From Tahibacter harae (GTDB taxonomy: Bacteria; Pseudomonadota; Gammaproteobacteria; Xanthomonadales; Rhodanobacteraceae), in contig NZ_JANFQO010000005.1 of NCBI RefSeq assembly GCF_024437735.1, positions 1 to 64,000 on the forward strand: a stretch of 64,000 bases of DNA, written 5' to 3'. Positions 1-8,180 of the stretch are shown here, piece by piece. The position numbers and the translations under genes are program-made. Numbering within the stretch: the first letter of the stretch is position 1; the number at the start of each line of letters is the position of its first letter. The notes below the pieces were generated by a model. It had not been told where the DNA came from and did no database searches. It was given only the letters and a program-made list of their open reading frames with translations.

Positions 1-1
1 C

Positions 2-376
2 TACGTCGACAACCAGTACCTGCAGGTTCCGCTGCGTGGTCCGGGCGCCGTCGAGCCGTTCGTCTTCACCATCGGCGAAGACGCTGACGGTAACGGCGAT
101 GGCCTGTCCTGCTCGGAAGTCGGTATCCTCCAGTACGACCGTGAAGAAGGCGCCCCGACCGAAGACAGCGACGGCTTCTCGCCGCCGCCGCCGCAGCCGG
201 GTGCGCCGCCTGTGCCGCCGCCGGCCGTGGCGCCTGCGCCCGGCGCGCCGGCCAGCGTGCCCGGGCAGCCGCCGCCGGATCGCGCGGCGGAACTGCAGCA
301 ACGAATCGAAGCGCGCCGCCGCGAAATGCGCGAGCAGGCGGAAAAGCTGCGCGAGCAGCAGGAAAAGTCCAAATGA
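2..376 (+). CDS. 3' end of an open frame: exported-protein fragment joined to a GspN/XpsN-like tail
   Basis: The frame is open from the window edge to a TGA that overlaps the gspD start by four bases (ATGA). It has two parts. The first ~64 codons are a near-identical copy of residues ~330-393 of the exported protein encoded at 3288-4817, including the DADGNGDG calcium-loop-like motif. After a run of CCG codons it continues as a Pro/Ala-rich linker and a charged helical tail ending REQQEKSK. That tail and its coupling to gspD suit the C-terminus of a type II secretion GspN/XpsN protein, the usual upstream neighbour of gspD in Xanthomonas relatives. The fusion may be genuine, a paralogue, or an assembly join at the CCG repeat. 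The role of the tail is inferred from position only. Confidence 0.5.
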   Translation, partial: YVDNQYLQVPLRGPGAVEPFVFTIGEDADGNGDGLSCSEVGILQYDREEGAPTEDSDGFSPPPPQPGAPPVPPPAVAPAPGAPASVPGQPPPDRAAELQQRIEARRREMREQAEKLREQQEKSK

Positions 377-2673
377 ACGGAGTGCGACCAGTGCGTCTAC
401 GTCTCTATCCTCTCTGCCTGGTGGCGCTGCTGGTCGCCCTGGCGGGCTGCACCTCGGGCGGCAGCGTACGCCCCGACGCGGATGCCGAGCCCCTGCCCAC
501 ACGTTCCGCTCCGAGCGCCACCGAGGCCGAACGCGCCTTGGCCGGCAATGCCCGCGACGAAGGCCCGATCTCGCTCAGCGGCAGCAAGGATGCGCACGCC
601 AACGTGCCCAAGCCGGAAATCGAGAAGGGAACGGCCAAGTTCATCAACGAAGCCGCCGCCAGGGCGCCGGTCGCGGCCGTCCCCGACGGCGACGGCCAGC
701 TCACCTTCAATTTCGAGAACCAGCCCATCCAGGCCGTGGCCAAGGCCATCCTGGGCGACCTGCTGCAGCTCAACTACGTGATCGCGCCCGGCGTGCAGGG
801 CAACGTGAGTTTCTCCACGTCCAAGCCGATCAAGTCCGACCAGGCCATGTCCATCCTGGAGATGCTGCTGTCCTGGACCAACAACTCGCTGGTCTACAGC
901 GACGGCCGCTATACCGTGCTGCCGACCAAGGACGCGCTGCCGGGCAAGCTGGTGCCGCGCATCGCGCCGCCGGGCGCATCCAAGGGCTATGAAGTGCGCG
1001 TGTTCCCGCTGCGCTTCGTTTCGCCCAAGGAAATGGAGAAGCTGCTCAAGCCCTACGCCAAGCCGGATGCCTTCGTCTCGGTCGATACCTCGCGCAGCAT
1101 GCTGGTGCTGGCCGGCACGGCGACGGAGCTGTCCAACTACCAGCGCACCATCGACACCTTCGACGTGGACTGGCTCAAGGGCATGTCCATCGGCGTCTAC
1201 GCCGTGGTCAATGTCGAGGTCGCCAAGATCATGCCGGAGCTGGACAAGCTGTTCGGCGCCACCGGCGAATCGCCCATGGCCGGCATGTTCCGCTTCGTGC
1301 CGATCGAGCGCACCAACTCCGTCATCGTGATCACGCCGAATCCGGATTACCTGGCCCAGGCCGAGGAATGGCTTCGCCGGCTCGACATGGGCGGCAGTGA
1401 AAACGGTACTCAGCTCTATGTATACGATGTCAAGAATGTGAAATCGGTGGATCTGGCCGACCGCCTCAACGAGGTGTTCACCGGACAGCGCGGCAGCGGC
1501 GGCAGCTCCTCGCGGCGCAGCTCGCGCGGCGGCGTCGCGCCGGGCCTGCAGTCGGTCGAGGTGCGCGGCACCAACGACACCAGCCGCCGCGCCGAGGCCG
1601 CGCGCGAGAAGCAGGCGGCGGCGACGGCGGGCACCGCCGGCGGCGGCACCCAGTCCTTCACCATCGGCGATGACGAGAACGAAGTCCGCATCACCGCGGT
1701 GGAAGAGAACAACCAGATCCTGGTCATGGGCACGCAGAGCCAGTGGGGCATCATCCAGAGCGCGATCAAGCGCCTGGACGTGGAGCCGCTGCAGGTGCAG
1801 ATCGAGACCAAGATCCTCGAAGTCAAGCTCGACGGCTCGCTCAAGTACGGCGTCAAGTGGTATCTGGAAGGCCTGATCGGCACCAGCAACCAGGACGCCA
1901 ACGGGCCCAACCGCTTCAGCGACTCGCAGCCGGGCAACCAGCAGCGCGGCCTGTTCGGCTCTCAGGGCAAGCCCGACGCCAACGCGAACTTCTTCTACTC
2001 CTTCATCAACAGCGAGATCGAAGTCGCCATCAACGCGCTGCAGTCCAACGGCAATACCAAGACCCTGTCGGCGCCCTCGCTGGTGGTGCTCAACAACAAG
2101 GAAGCCCGCATCAATGTCGGCGACCAGATCCCGGTGGTGCAGAACTACCTCAACGGCGGCATAGGCACGGGTTCGCTGGGCACCAGCTACGGCTCGGTGC
2201 AGTTCCGCGACGTGGGCGTGATCCTGACGGTCACGCCGCGGGTGAATCCCGGCGGCCTCGTCTATATGGAAGTGAGTCAGGAAGTGAGCAAGCCCGGCGT
2301 GGCCGACGTCACCGGCAACCGCGCCGTGTCCAAGCGCGAGATCGAGACCGAGATCGCGGTGCAGAGCGGCCAGACCGTCCTGCTGGGCGGCCTGATCGGC
2401 GAAGACGAAAGCAAGAGCAGGAACGGCGTGCCGGGCCTGAGCAAGATCCCGGTCATCGGCAATCTGTTCGGCTCCACTGACAAGAGCCGCACCCGTACCG
2501 AGCTGATCGTCATGATCACGCCGCGCGTGATCGGCAACGCCGTCGATGCCCGCTCCATCACCGAGGAATACCAGCGCCGCTTCGAATCCCTGCCGCCGCT
2601 CAAGGGCGCCGGCGGCGACACGCTGGAGAGCGCCTTCGGCGACGACAGCGAGAAGAAGAAAGCCAAGAAGTAA
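373..2673 (+). CDS. gspD: Type II secretion system secretin GspD (XpsD-like)
   Basis: 766-aa outer-membrane secretin, the channel through which folded exoproteins leave the periplasm. The N-terminus is a lipoprotein signal with lipobox LAGC (Cys26), as in Xanthomonas XpsD. N0 lies at about residues 113-190, followed by N1-N3 repeats (for example IERTNSVIVITPNPDYL). A Gly/Ser/Arg-rich loop at ~370-390 sits inside N3. The C-terminal secretin domain (~540-730) carries NNKEARINVGDQIPVV and the terminal motif TELIVMITPRVI. The start codon overlaps the preceding stop (ATGA), implying translational coupling. The other gsp genes must lie left of the window. Confidence 0.97.
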   Translation: MNGVRPVRLRLYPLCLVALLVALAGCTSGGSVRPDADAEPLPTRSAPSATEAERALAGNARDEGPISLSGSKDAHANVPKPEIEKGTAKFINEAAARAPVAAVPDGDGQLTFNFENQPIQAVAKAILGDLLQLNYVIAPGVQGNVSFSTSKPIKSDQAMSILEMLLSWTNNSLVYSDGRYTVLPTKDALPGKLVPRIAPPGASKGYEVRVFPLRFVSPKEMEKLLKPYAKPDAFVSVDTSRSMLVLAGTATELSNYQRTIDTFDVDWLKGMSIGVYAVVNVEVAKIMPELDKLFGATGESPMAGMFRFVPIERTNSVIVITPNPDYLAQAEEWLRRLDMGGSENGTQLYVYDVKNVKSVDLADRLNEVFTGQRGSGGSSSRRSSRGGVAPGLQSVEVRGTNDTSRRAEAAREKQAAATAGTAGGGTQSFTIGDDENEVRITAVEENNQILVMGTQSQWGIIQSAIKRLDVEPLQVQIETKILEVKLDGSLKYGVKWYLEGLIGTSNQDANGPNRFSDSQPGNQQRGLFGSQGKPDANANFFYSFINSEIEVAINALQSNGNTKTLSAPSLVVLNNKEARINVGDQIPVVQNYLNGGIGTGSLGTSYGSVQFRDVGVILTVTPRVNPGGLVYMEVSQEVSKPGVADVTGNRAVSKREIETEIAVQSGQTVLLGGLIGEDESKSRNGVPGLSKIPVIGNLFGSTDKSRTRTELIVMITPRVIGNAVDARSITEEYQRRFESLPPLKGAGGDTLESAFGDDSEKKKAKK

Positions 2674-2693
2674 CAGGAAGTTCGGAGAATTCT

Positions 2694-3122
2694 ATGAAAA
2701 ACATCAAGTTGCTGTTCATGATCGCAGTTCTGGCCCTGCTTGCCGGCTGCGGCACCATGGGCGGCACCAAGTCCGGTGCCGCCGGCGGCAAGGGCAAGAC
2801 GGTCGAGGAGCGCGCCCAGGAGCGCTGGAACTACCTGATCGAGCGCAAGGCCGGCGAGGCCTACGAGTACCTCACCCCCGGCTACCGCAGCGCCCATCCC
2901 AAGGACGCCTATGCCGCCAAGATGTCGACCCGGCCGGTCAAATGGACCAAGGCGACCGTCACCGGCAAGCAGTGCGAGGATGAGAATACCTGCGAGGTCG
3001 CCCTCACCATCGAGTTCAGCCTGCGCATGGGCGGAGGTGTCGGAACGGTCTCAAGTTTCAATGTCCAAAAGGAAAAGTGGCTCCGGATCAAGAATCAGTG
3101 GTATCACCTTCCGGCCCAGTGA
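2694..3122 (+). CDS. Small lipoprotein of unknown function behind gspD
   Basis: 142-aa predicted lipoprotein with lipobox LAGC (Cys19) after a short hydrophobic signal. The mature part opens with a Gly/Ser/Lys linker, then a compact domain with AQERWNYLIERKAGEAYEYL near its start and a conserved-looking Cys pair (QCEDENTC). The arrangement of a helix plus Tyr-rich segment resembles small periplasmic domains that follow secretion or lipoprotein genes, but I do not recognise a named family. It lies 20 bp after gspD with its own GGAG ribosome-binding site, so it is probably co-transcribed and could be an accessory lipoprotein of the secretion system; that role is inferred from context. Confidence 0.8.
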   Translation: MKNIKLLFMIAVLALLAGCGTMGGTKSGAAGGKGKTVEERAQERWNYLIERKAGEAYEYLTPGYRSAHPKDAYAAKMSTRPVKWTKATVTGKQCEDENTCEVALTIEFSLRMGGGVGTVSSFNVQKEKWLRIKNQWYHLPAQ

Positions 3123-3287
3123 AGGTGGCCTCCGGAGCCGTTATTCCCGGGATTGCGTTGCCATAACCTTTGTTCTAGCATTGGCGCGCTGTTGCCCTAC
3201 CATGCCCAAAAAAGGCGGGCCAAAACCGCTGCTGCGGAGCATGGTCGGTTGTAAGCAAAAGCCCTGTGGTTCATTAGGAGTGTTGTG

Positions 3288-4817
3288 ATGAAAAGAAATA
3301 ATCTGACGACCTCGGTTGTCGCGGGCCTCGCCGCTATCGCCGGCATCGCCAGCACCGCGAACGCCGTTGAACTGAACCCGGATGGCCTGGGTCAGGTTCT
3401 GCTCTACCCGTACTACACCGTGAACGAAGGTCAGCAGACCCTGATCTCCGTGGTGAACACGGCCGAAGTTGCCAAGGCTGTCAAGGTCCGCTTCCTGGAA
3501 GGCTACAACTCCCGCGAAGTCCTCGACTTCAACCTGTTCCTGTCCCCGTTCGACGTGTGGACCGGCAACATCTTCGCCCTGTCCGATGCCACCCTGTCCG
3601 GCGACGGCGCCGCGATCGGTACGGCCGACAAGAGCTGTACCGCTCCGGACAAGAACCGTTGGACCGGCACCATCCCGGGCTCGACCGTTCCGTACAACAC
3701 CTTCCGCAACTACGCCTACACCGGCCGTAACGTCGACACCGGCCCGACCGGCTTCGAGCGTACCCGTGAAGGTCACATCGAGCTGATCTCGATGGCCGAC
3801 CTGGCTGGCTCGCTGGCTTCTGCCGTCACCCATCGTGGTGGCGTGCCGAACAACTGCTCGGTCGTCCAGTCGATCAGCCCGCAGAACTCGCTGCTCGTCG
3901 CTCCGACCAGCGGCCTGTTCGGCGCCGGCGGCATCGTCAACGTCTCGCAGGGTACGTTCTTCACGTACAACGCCGAGGCCATCGACGGCTTCACCAACAC
4001 GGTTCTGTTCTCTGACCAGTCCTCGCTGACGCCGTCGCTGGCTCAGGCGATCACCGGTCAGGACGGCACGGGCCAGGACATCGCCACTGCCTACGTCTTC
4101 GGCACCGGCGGTCAGCTGATCCGTTCGGACTACCTCGCCGGCGGCACGCCGAACAACGCCATCGACGCGGTCAGCGCCGTGTTCATGTCGTCCAACCTGT
4201 ACAACGAATACAACGTTGACTCCAGCGTTGGTTCGAACACCGACTGGGTTGTGACCTTCCCGACCAAGCGCTTCTACGTCGACAACCAGTACCTGCAGGT
4301 TCCGCTGCGTGGTCCGGGCGCCGTCGAGCCGTTCGTCTTCACCTTCGGCGAAGACGCTGACGGTAACGGCGATGGCCTGTCCTGCTCGGAAGTCGGTATC
4401 CTCCAGTACGACCGTGAAGAAGGCGCCCCGACCGAAGACAGCGACGGCTTCTCGCCGCCGCCGCCGGATCAGCCGCCCTCGGCTCTGTGCCGCGAAGTCA
4501 ACGTGATCAGCTTCCTGAACATCCCGCAGGGCTCTCCGGCCCCGACGGAATCGGGCGTGCTGTACTCGAAGCTCGTTGCCAACATCGATCCGTACGCTTC
4601 GACCGGCTGGCTGAACCTGGACCTGGCCGCCGACTCCGCCCACGTCAGCCGCGCCTCCATCGACGGCGACGTGTACAGCGGTCTGCCGGCTACCGGCTTC
4701 CAGGCTGTGAACTACGTCAACGAGAACGTGACCGAAGGCGTGCTGTCGAACTACAGCGGCCTGTTCCGTCACCGCGCCAGCCGCTCCTGCGCCAACGGCT
4801 CGGCCGTTTGCTCCTGA
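3288..4817 (+). CDS. Abundant exported protein with Ca-loop-like motif
   Basis: 509-aa exported protein of unknown function. ATG at 3288 is preferred over the GTG three bases upstream because AGGAG sits seven bases before it. A Sec signal peptide ends at ...STANA (residues 1-26). The mature protein begins VELNPDGLGQVLLYPYYTVN and has an all-beta look, six Cys, a DADGNGDG calcium-loop-like motif at ~356-363 and a Pro-rich stretch at ~389-398. Codon use differs from neighbouring genes: CGT, GGT and GTT are frequent, as in very highly expressed genes. With the strong ribosome-binding site and strong terminator this suggests a major exported or surface protein. Placement behind gspD makes it a candidate type II substrate (inference). 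Residues ~330-393 are duplicated at the window start. Confidence 0.85.
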   Translation: MKRNNLTTSVVAGLAAIAGIASTANAVELNPDGLGQVLLYPYYTVNEGQQTLISVVNTAEVAKAVKVRFLEGYNSREVLDFNLFLSPFDVWTGNIFALSDATLSGDGAAIGTADKSCTAPDKNRWTGTIPGSTVPYNTFRNYAYTGRNVDTGPTGFERTREGHIELISMADLAGSLASAVTHRGGVPNNCSVVQSISPQNSLLVAPTSGLFGAGGIVNVSQGTFFTYNAEAIDGFTNTVLFSDQSSLTPSLAQAITGQDGTGQDIATAYVFGTGGQLIRSDYLAGGTPNNAIDAVSAVFMSSNLYNEYNVDSSVGSNTDWVVTFPTKRFYVDNQYLQVPLRGPGAVEPFVFTFGEDADGNGDGLSCSEVGILQYDREEGAPTEDSDGFSPPPPDQPPSALCREVNVISFLNIPQGSPAPTESGVLYSKLVANIDPYASTGWLNLDLAADSAHVSRASIDGDVYSGLPATGFQAVNYVNENVTEGVLSNYSGLFRHRASRSCANGSAVCS

Positions 4818-4854
4818 TAGTTCAGCATCAGAAGTAGCAGGTAAGCAGTAAAGG

Positions 4855-4885
4855 AAAGAGGGGCCTCCGGGCCCCTCTTTTTTTT
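4855..4885 (+). terminator. Rho-independent terminator
   Basis: Perfect 11-bp stem (AAAGAGGGGCC with GGCCCCTCTTT), TCCG loop, followed by an uninterrupted T tract. It lies about 40 bp after the stop of the exported-protein gene and is one of the strongest terminators in the window. Confidence 0.95.
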
Positions 4886-5790
4886 GCTTTTCCGGATTTG
4901 CCGGTATGCGATCCGCTGCCGTGGCCGCGGAAAACCGACCGGAGCGGGGTGCGCGGCCGGGGACGGCTCCGCTGTGGCTGCCGAAACAGGTTCGGGATGC
5001 AACCATGGCTGGTTTGGCGCGAACCGGCGAACCGGTTCGCCACCTGATGACGCTGCGCAACGGATCAGGTTTGCGGGGTTGGCTGGCGGGGCACGCGGCT
5101 ACTGCTGGAGCAGTTCAGGACGCCGGTGCCACTACCGGTTCGATTTACACCGGCCAGCCAGTCCGGTCAGCTGCTGCTGTGGCGAAAACCGATTGACTTG
5201 AAATCGGCTTCGGCTGACAGGCAGCCGCCCGCTGTCGTTGCCGGGGGCAGATCCGGGGCGCCAGGGCGCCACCGCAAGGTCGATCCATACGATGAGCCGG
5301 TCCGCGACTGGCCGACTGCAAGCCAGAATCCGTACAGAGCTGGTCGCCACGCCGAATCGCGAGGTCCGCAACATCGGCGCAGCGCCGCGCGAGTGCGATC
5401 GGCCTCGGCTCCGGATAAGTCGGCCAGCCTTGCCGTTTGTCTGCCAGGAGCCGCGCACCGCTTCATTTCCCGCCGGCTGCCGGTCATCAACACGGCACCA
5501 ACCCGGGAAAGGCCGCTGCCGGCGCCCGGCCGCCTGGTGTCTATACTCCGGGCAAAGCCCCGGAGCGACCGGGGCAGCATCCAAACCGCGGCTCCACGGA
5601 TTGGCGACAAACTGCAATCCGCGGCAGGCAAGCTCGCCGCAGGTCCCTGGTCCCCGAACCAACGCCGTCATTCAGCACCGTGCCATCGCCGCAACGGCCA
5701 TCACCCCCTCCAAACGCCCCTTTCCCCTGGCGCGACCTGCTACCCGGCCGCTTCCTGCGACAGAGGACTTGACTGTATTTAACGAAGGGT
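4886..5790. other. ~900-bp stretch without a recognisable gene
   Basis: Open frames exist on both strands, as expected at this GC content, but none has a plausible ribosome-binding site, signal peptide or protein-like composition, and none resembles a family I know. The stretch contains a perfect 16-bp palindrome GGCGAACCGGTTCGCC at 5026-5041, preceded by a direct partial copy (GCGAACC), and several further CCGGT-containing short repeats. It could hold regulatory sites, a decayed gene or an untranslated RNA; nothing decides between these. Confidence 0.6.
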
Positions 5791-5821
5791 TTGCACAGGT
5801 CCGGGTCTCTGGCGCTAAACT
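5791..5821 (+). promoter_or_regulatory. Possible sigma-70 promoter of the exported Cys-rich protein gene
   Basis: TTGCAC and TAAACT are separated by 19 bp, ending 33 bp before the chosen ATG. Both hexamers are good but the spacer is long, so this is only a candidate. Confidence 0.3.
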
Positions 5822-5854
5822 CCGCCCGCTCCCGATCTGATTTGGAATTTGTCA

Positions 5855-6994
5855 ATGCCTGTTTTGCGCCTGCCCGCTACCGCTGCGCTGCTGCTCACCA
5901 TTGCAGCCGCCTCCGGTTCCGTGAACGCCCAGACTTCCGTGCCGCTGCAATTGGAATGGGAATCCCCCACGGGCACCAAGACCTGTACTTTCACTACAGA
6001 TTCCAATGGTGTGACCCTGGTGGGCGGCGGCCCCGCGCTGAAGGCCAAGGGGGCCTTCGGCACGACGGATTGCCCTACCGGCACCACGACGCCGCCGACG
6101 GGGCCTGCCATCGTCAACGACATCAGCACCACTGAGATTCCGCCCACGACCACGGGCGGCGCTCAGCACACCATCAGCTGGGCGGCCACCAACGCCGACA
6201 GCTGCAGCTATTCGGGCACGTTCCCGTCCGCCGTCACGGGCTGGCCGGCCGGCGTCGCCTGTACCGGTGCGACCGATTGCGCCACGACGCGCAACGTTCC
6301 GATCACCATGCCGTCCACGGCCGGTACCTATACTTTCACGCTGACCTGCAGCAAGTCCGGCTTCAGCCCGGTCAGCTCCAGCGCCTCGACCACGATTTCC
6401 TCCGGCCCGCCGCCGGCCGGCTGTATTGCGCCCACCGGTCTGACCCGGCTGCTGTCCGGCAGGGTGGCCTACAACGACGGCAACGATCGCAACAATATCG
6501 ATCTGACCCGCTTCGAAAACGTCTTCGGCCATGACAACCAGGGCGGCTCGAACCGTCTGTGGCCGGGCACGCAGAACATCAACCAGCGCATCTTCATCCC
6601 GCGCAACAACTACGTCTCGCTGCAGTTCACCGTGCCTTCCAATTTCCACTCGGATACGCGTGGCCAGTACCGCTTCGAGGAAACCGCGCCCAGCGCCAGC
6701 GTCATGTCGATCACCGTCAGCAAGGCCTGCGGCGACTTCAACACCACGCCGACCTCGCCGATGACGACCAAGTGCATCCTCAACGGCGGCGCGCTGAACA
6801 GCGCACTGACCTGGGGCAAGACCGGCCTGACCGCGCGCTGCCAGCTGGATCCCGGCCAGACCTACTACCTCAACATCGTCCACGCCAATCTCAATACCAT
6901 CACCACTTCGGGTTGCTCGGTTGCCAGCTGCGCCAACACGATCCAGAACCAGAACATGAACCCCAGCACCAACCCGACCATAGGCTGGCCCTGA
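5855..6994 (+). CDS. Exported Cys-rich protein of unknown function
   Basis: 379-aa protein with a clear Sec signal peptide (MPVLRLPATAALLLTIAAAS..., cleavage near SVNAQ). I chose ATG 5855 over the in-frame TTG two codons upstream. The mature part contains 12 Cys, an even number that suits disulfides in the periplasm or outside the cell. Residues ~90-190 look like one Ig-like or PKD-like beta domain (TISWAATNADSCSYSG ... GTYTFTLTCSK). After a PPPAGC linker, a second beta-rich domain ends in TIGWP. Thr/Ser-rich linkers are prominent. No catalytic motif is visible. Like its upstream neighbour it may be a type II secretion substrate, but only position suggests this. Confidence 0.8.
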   Translation: MPVLRLPATAALLLTIAAASGSVNAQTSVPLQLEWESPTGTKTCTFTTDSNGVTLVGGGPALKAKGAFGTTDCPTGTTTPPTGPAIVNDISTTEIPPTTTGGAQHTISWAATNADSCSYSGTFPSAVTGWPAGVACTGATDCATTRNVPITMPSTAGTYTFTLTCSKSGFSPVSSSASTTISSGPPPAGCIAPTGLTRLLSGRVAYNDGNDRNNIDLTRFENVFGHDNQGGSNRLWPGTQNINQRIFIPRNNYVSLQFTVPSNFHSDTRGQYRFEETAPSASVMSITVSKACGDFNTTPTSPMTTKCILNGGALNSALTWGKTGLTARCQLDPGQTYYLNIVHANLNTITTSGCSVASCANTIQNQNMNPSTNPTIGWP

Positions 6995-7029
6995 TAGGGC
7001 CCGGCAAGGCGGGATAGCCTGAGATTGCG

Positions 7030-7065
7030 GCCCCGGCCCGGCATCTGCCGGCCGGGGCTTGTATT
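7030..7065 (+). terminator. Probable intrinsic terminator
   Basis: A 12-bp GC-rich stem with a single bulged base (7030-7042 against 7047-7058), ATCT loop, then TTGTATT. The T tract is broken, so strength is uncertain. It lies 36 bp after the preceding stop. Confidence 0.55.
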
Positions 7066-7172
7066 ATCCGGCTTCTGATCCGGGAACCCGGGCTGTTTTC
7101 GACGGTCCATTCCCCGCGAATCGCATCCTGTGGGCGTGCTAGTCGCGCCCCTTTTTCTTTTTGGGGTATTCC

Positions 7173-8123
7173 ATGCACAAACTGTTGTTTGCTCTCGGTC
7201 TGGCGCTATCGACGACGGCGGCTTTCGCGGCGGAAGCCAAACCTGAAGACCAAGTCCTGATCACCCAGGGCGAGGTCAAGCTGACCATGGCCGATGTCGA
7301 TGCCTATGTCGCGCGCATCCCGGCGGCCGACCGCGCCGGATTCATGGCCAAGCCCGAGCGCATCCAGACCATGCTGCGCAATATGTTGCTGGACCGTCAG
7401 CTCGCCGCCGAAGCGCGCAAGCTCGGCCTGGACAAGGATCCGCTGGTACAGCGCCAGATCGGTCTCGCCACCGATTCCACCCTCGGCCGCGTGCGCACCC
7501 AGAAGCTGCTCGAATCCCTCAAGGTGCCGGATTTCAGCGCCCAGGCCGAAGAGGAATACCTGGCCAACAAGAGCAAATACAGCGTGCCGGCGCGCGTCGA
7601 CGTCAAGCACATCCTGATCGGCGACAAGACCCGCACGCCGGAAGAGGCTGCGGCGCTGGCGCAGGACACCCTGGCCAAAGTGACCAAGAACCCGGCCCAG
7701 TTCGATGCGCTGGTCGAATCCCTGTCGGATGATCCGAGCAAGAAGGACAACCACGGGCTGATCGAGAACGCGACCTCGAGCCAGCTGGTCCGCCCCTTCG
7801 CCGAAGCCTCCGGCAAGCTGGCCAAGCCCGGCGACCTGTCGCCGGTCGTGAAAACCACCTTCGGCTACCACATCATCCGTGCCGAGAGCATCACCCCGGC
7901 CAAGCCGCGTCCGTACGAGCAGGTGCGCGAAAACATCATCGCCTCCCTGACGAAGGAATGGACCGAGAAACAGATGCGCGGCCATATCGACGAGCTGCGC
8001 AACATGCGCAGTGAGGAAAATGCCGAACTGCTGCTGTCCCTGCGCGACCGCTACAGGACCGCGGGTGCCAGCGTGGATGCGACGGCGGTGGATGCCGGGA
8101 CCGAGTCCGACAAGGTCGAGTGA
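7173..8123 (+). CDS. Periplasmic parvulin-type peptidyl-prolyl isomerase (PpiC/SurA-like)
   Basis: 316-aa exported chaperone/prolyl isomerase. ATG 7173 gives a signal peptide MHKLLFALGLALSTTAAFA; an upstream TTG is less likely. A helical SurA-N-like region (~30-125) has the typical RNMLLDRQLAAEARKLGL segment. It is followed by a rotamase domain (~140-238) with VDVKHILIGD at its start and FGYHIIRAE at its end, and a charged C-terminal helix. Expected role: assisting folding of exported or outer-membrane proteins, which suits its place behind two exported-protein genes and before a surface-polysaccharide exporter. Confidence 0.9.
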   Translation: MHKLLFALGLALSTTAAFAAEAKPEDQVLITQGEVKLTMADVDAYVARIPAADRAGFMAKPERIQTMLRNMLLDRQLAAEARKLGLDKDPLVQRQIGLATDSTLGRVRTQKLLESLKVPDFSAQAEEEYLANKSKYSVPARVDVKHILIGDKTRTPEEAAALAQDTLAKVTKNPAQFDALVESLSDDPSKKDNHGLIENATSSQLVRPFAEASGKLAKPGDLSPVVKTTFGYHIIRAESITPAKPRPYEQVRENIIASLTKEWTEKQMRGHIDELRNMRSEENAELLLSLRDRYRTAGASVDATAVDAGTESDKVE

Positions 8124-8180
8124 CGGCCGCCGCATGCACCTGCTGATTCGAGGGTGGGCCGCCGCGGCCCGTCCCGCGGC

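Noticed and set aside
3154-3181. Promoter TTGCGT-16-TAGCAT in front of the exported-protein gene
   Set aside because: Only three of six -35 bases match; the true promoter of this presumably strong gene could not be placed with confidence.
3141-5060. 639-codon minus-strand frame opposite the exported-protein gene
   Set aside because: Mirror of a gene with strong codon bias; composition is dominated by Val, Gly and Arg and it crosses a strong terminator.
5126-5840. Overlapping frames of 100-218 codons in the stretch before 5855
   Set aside because: Several frames compete, none has a ribosome-binding site, and the translations are Arg/Pro-rich without recognisable motifs.
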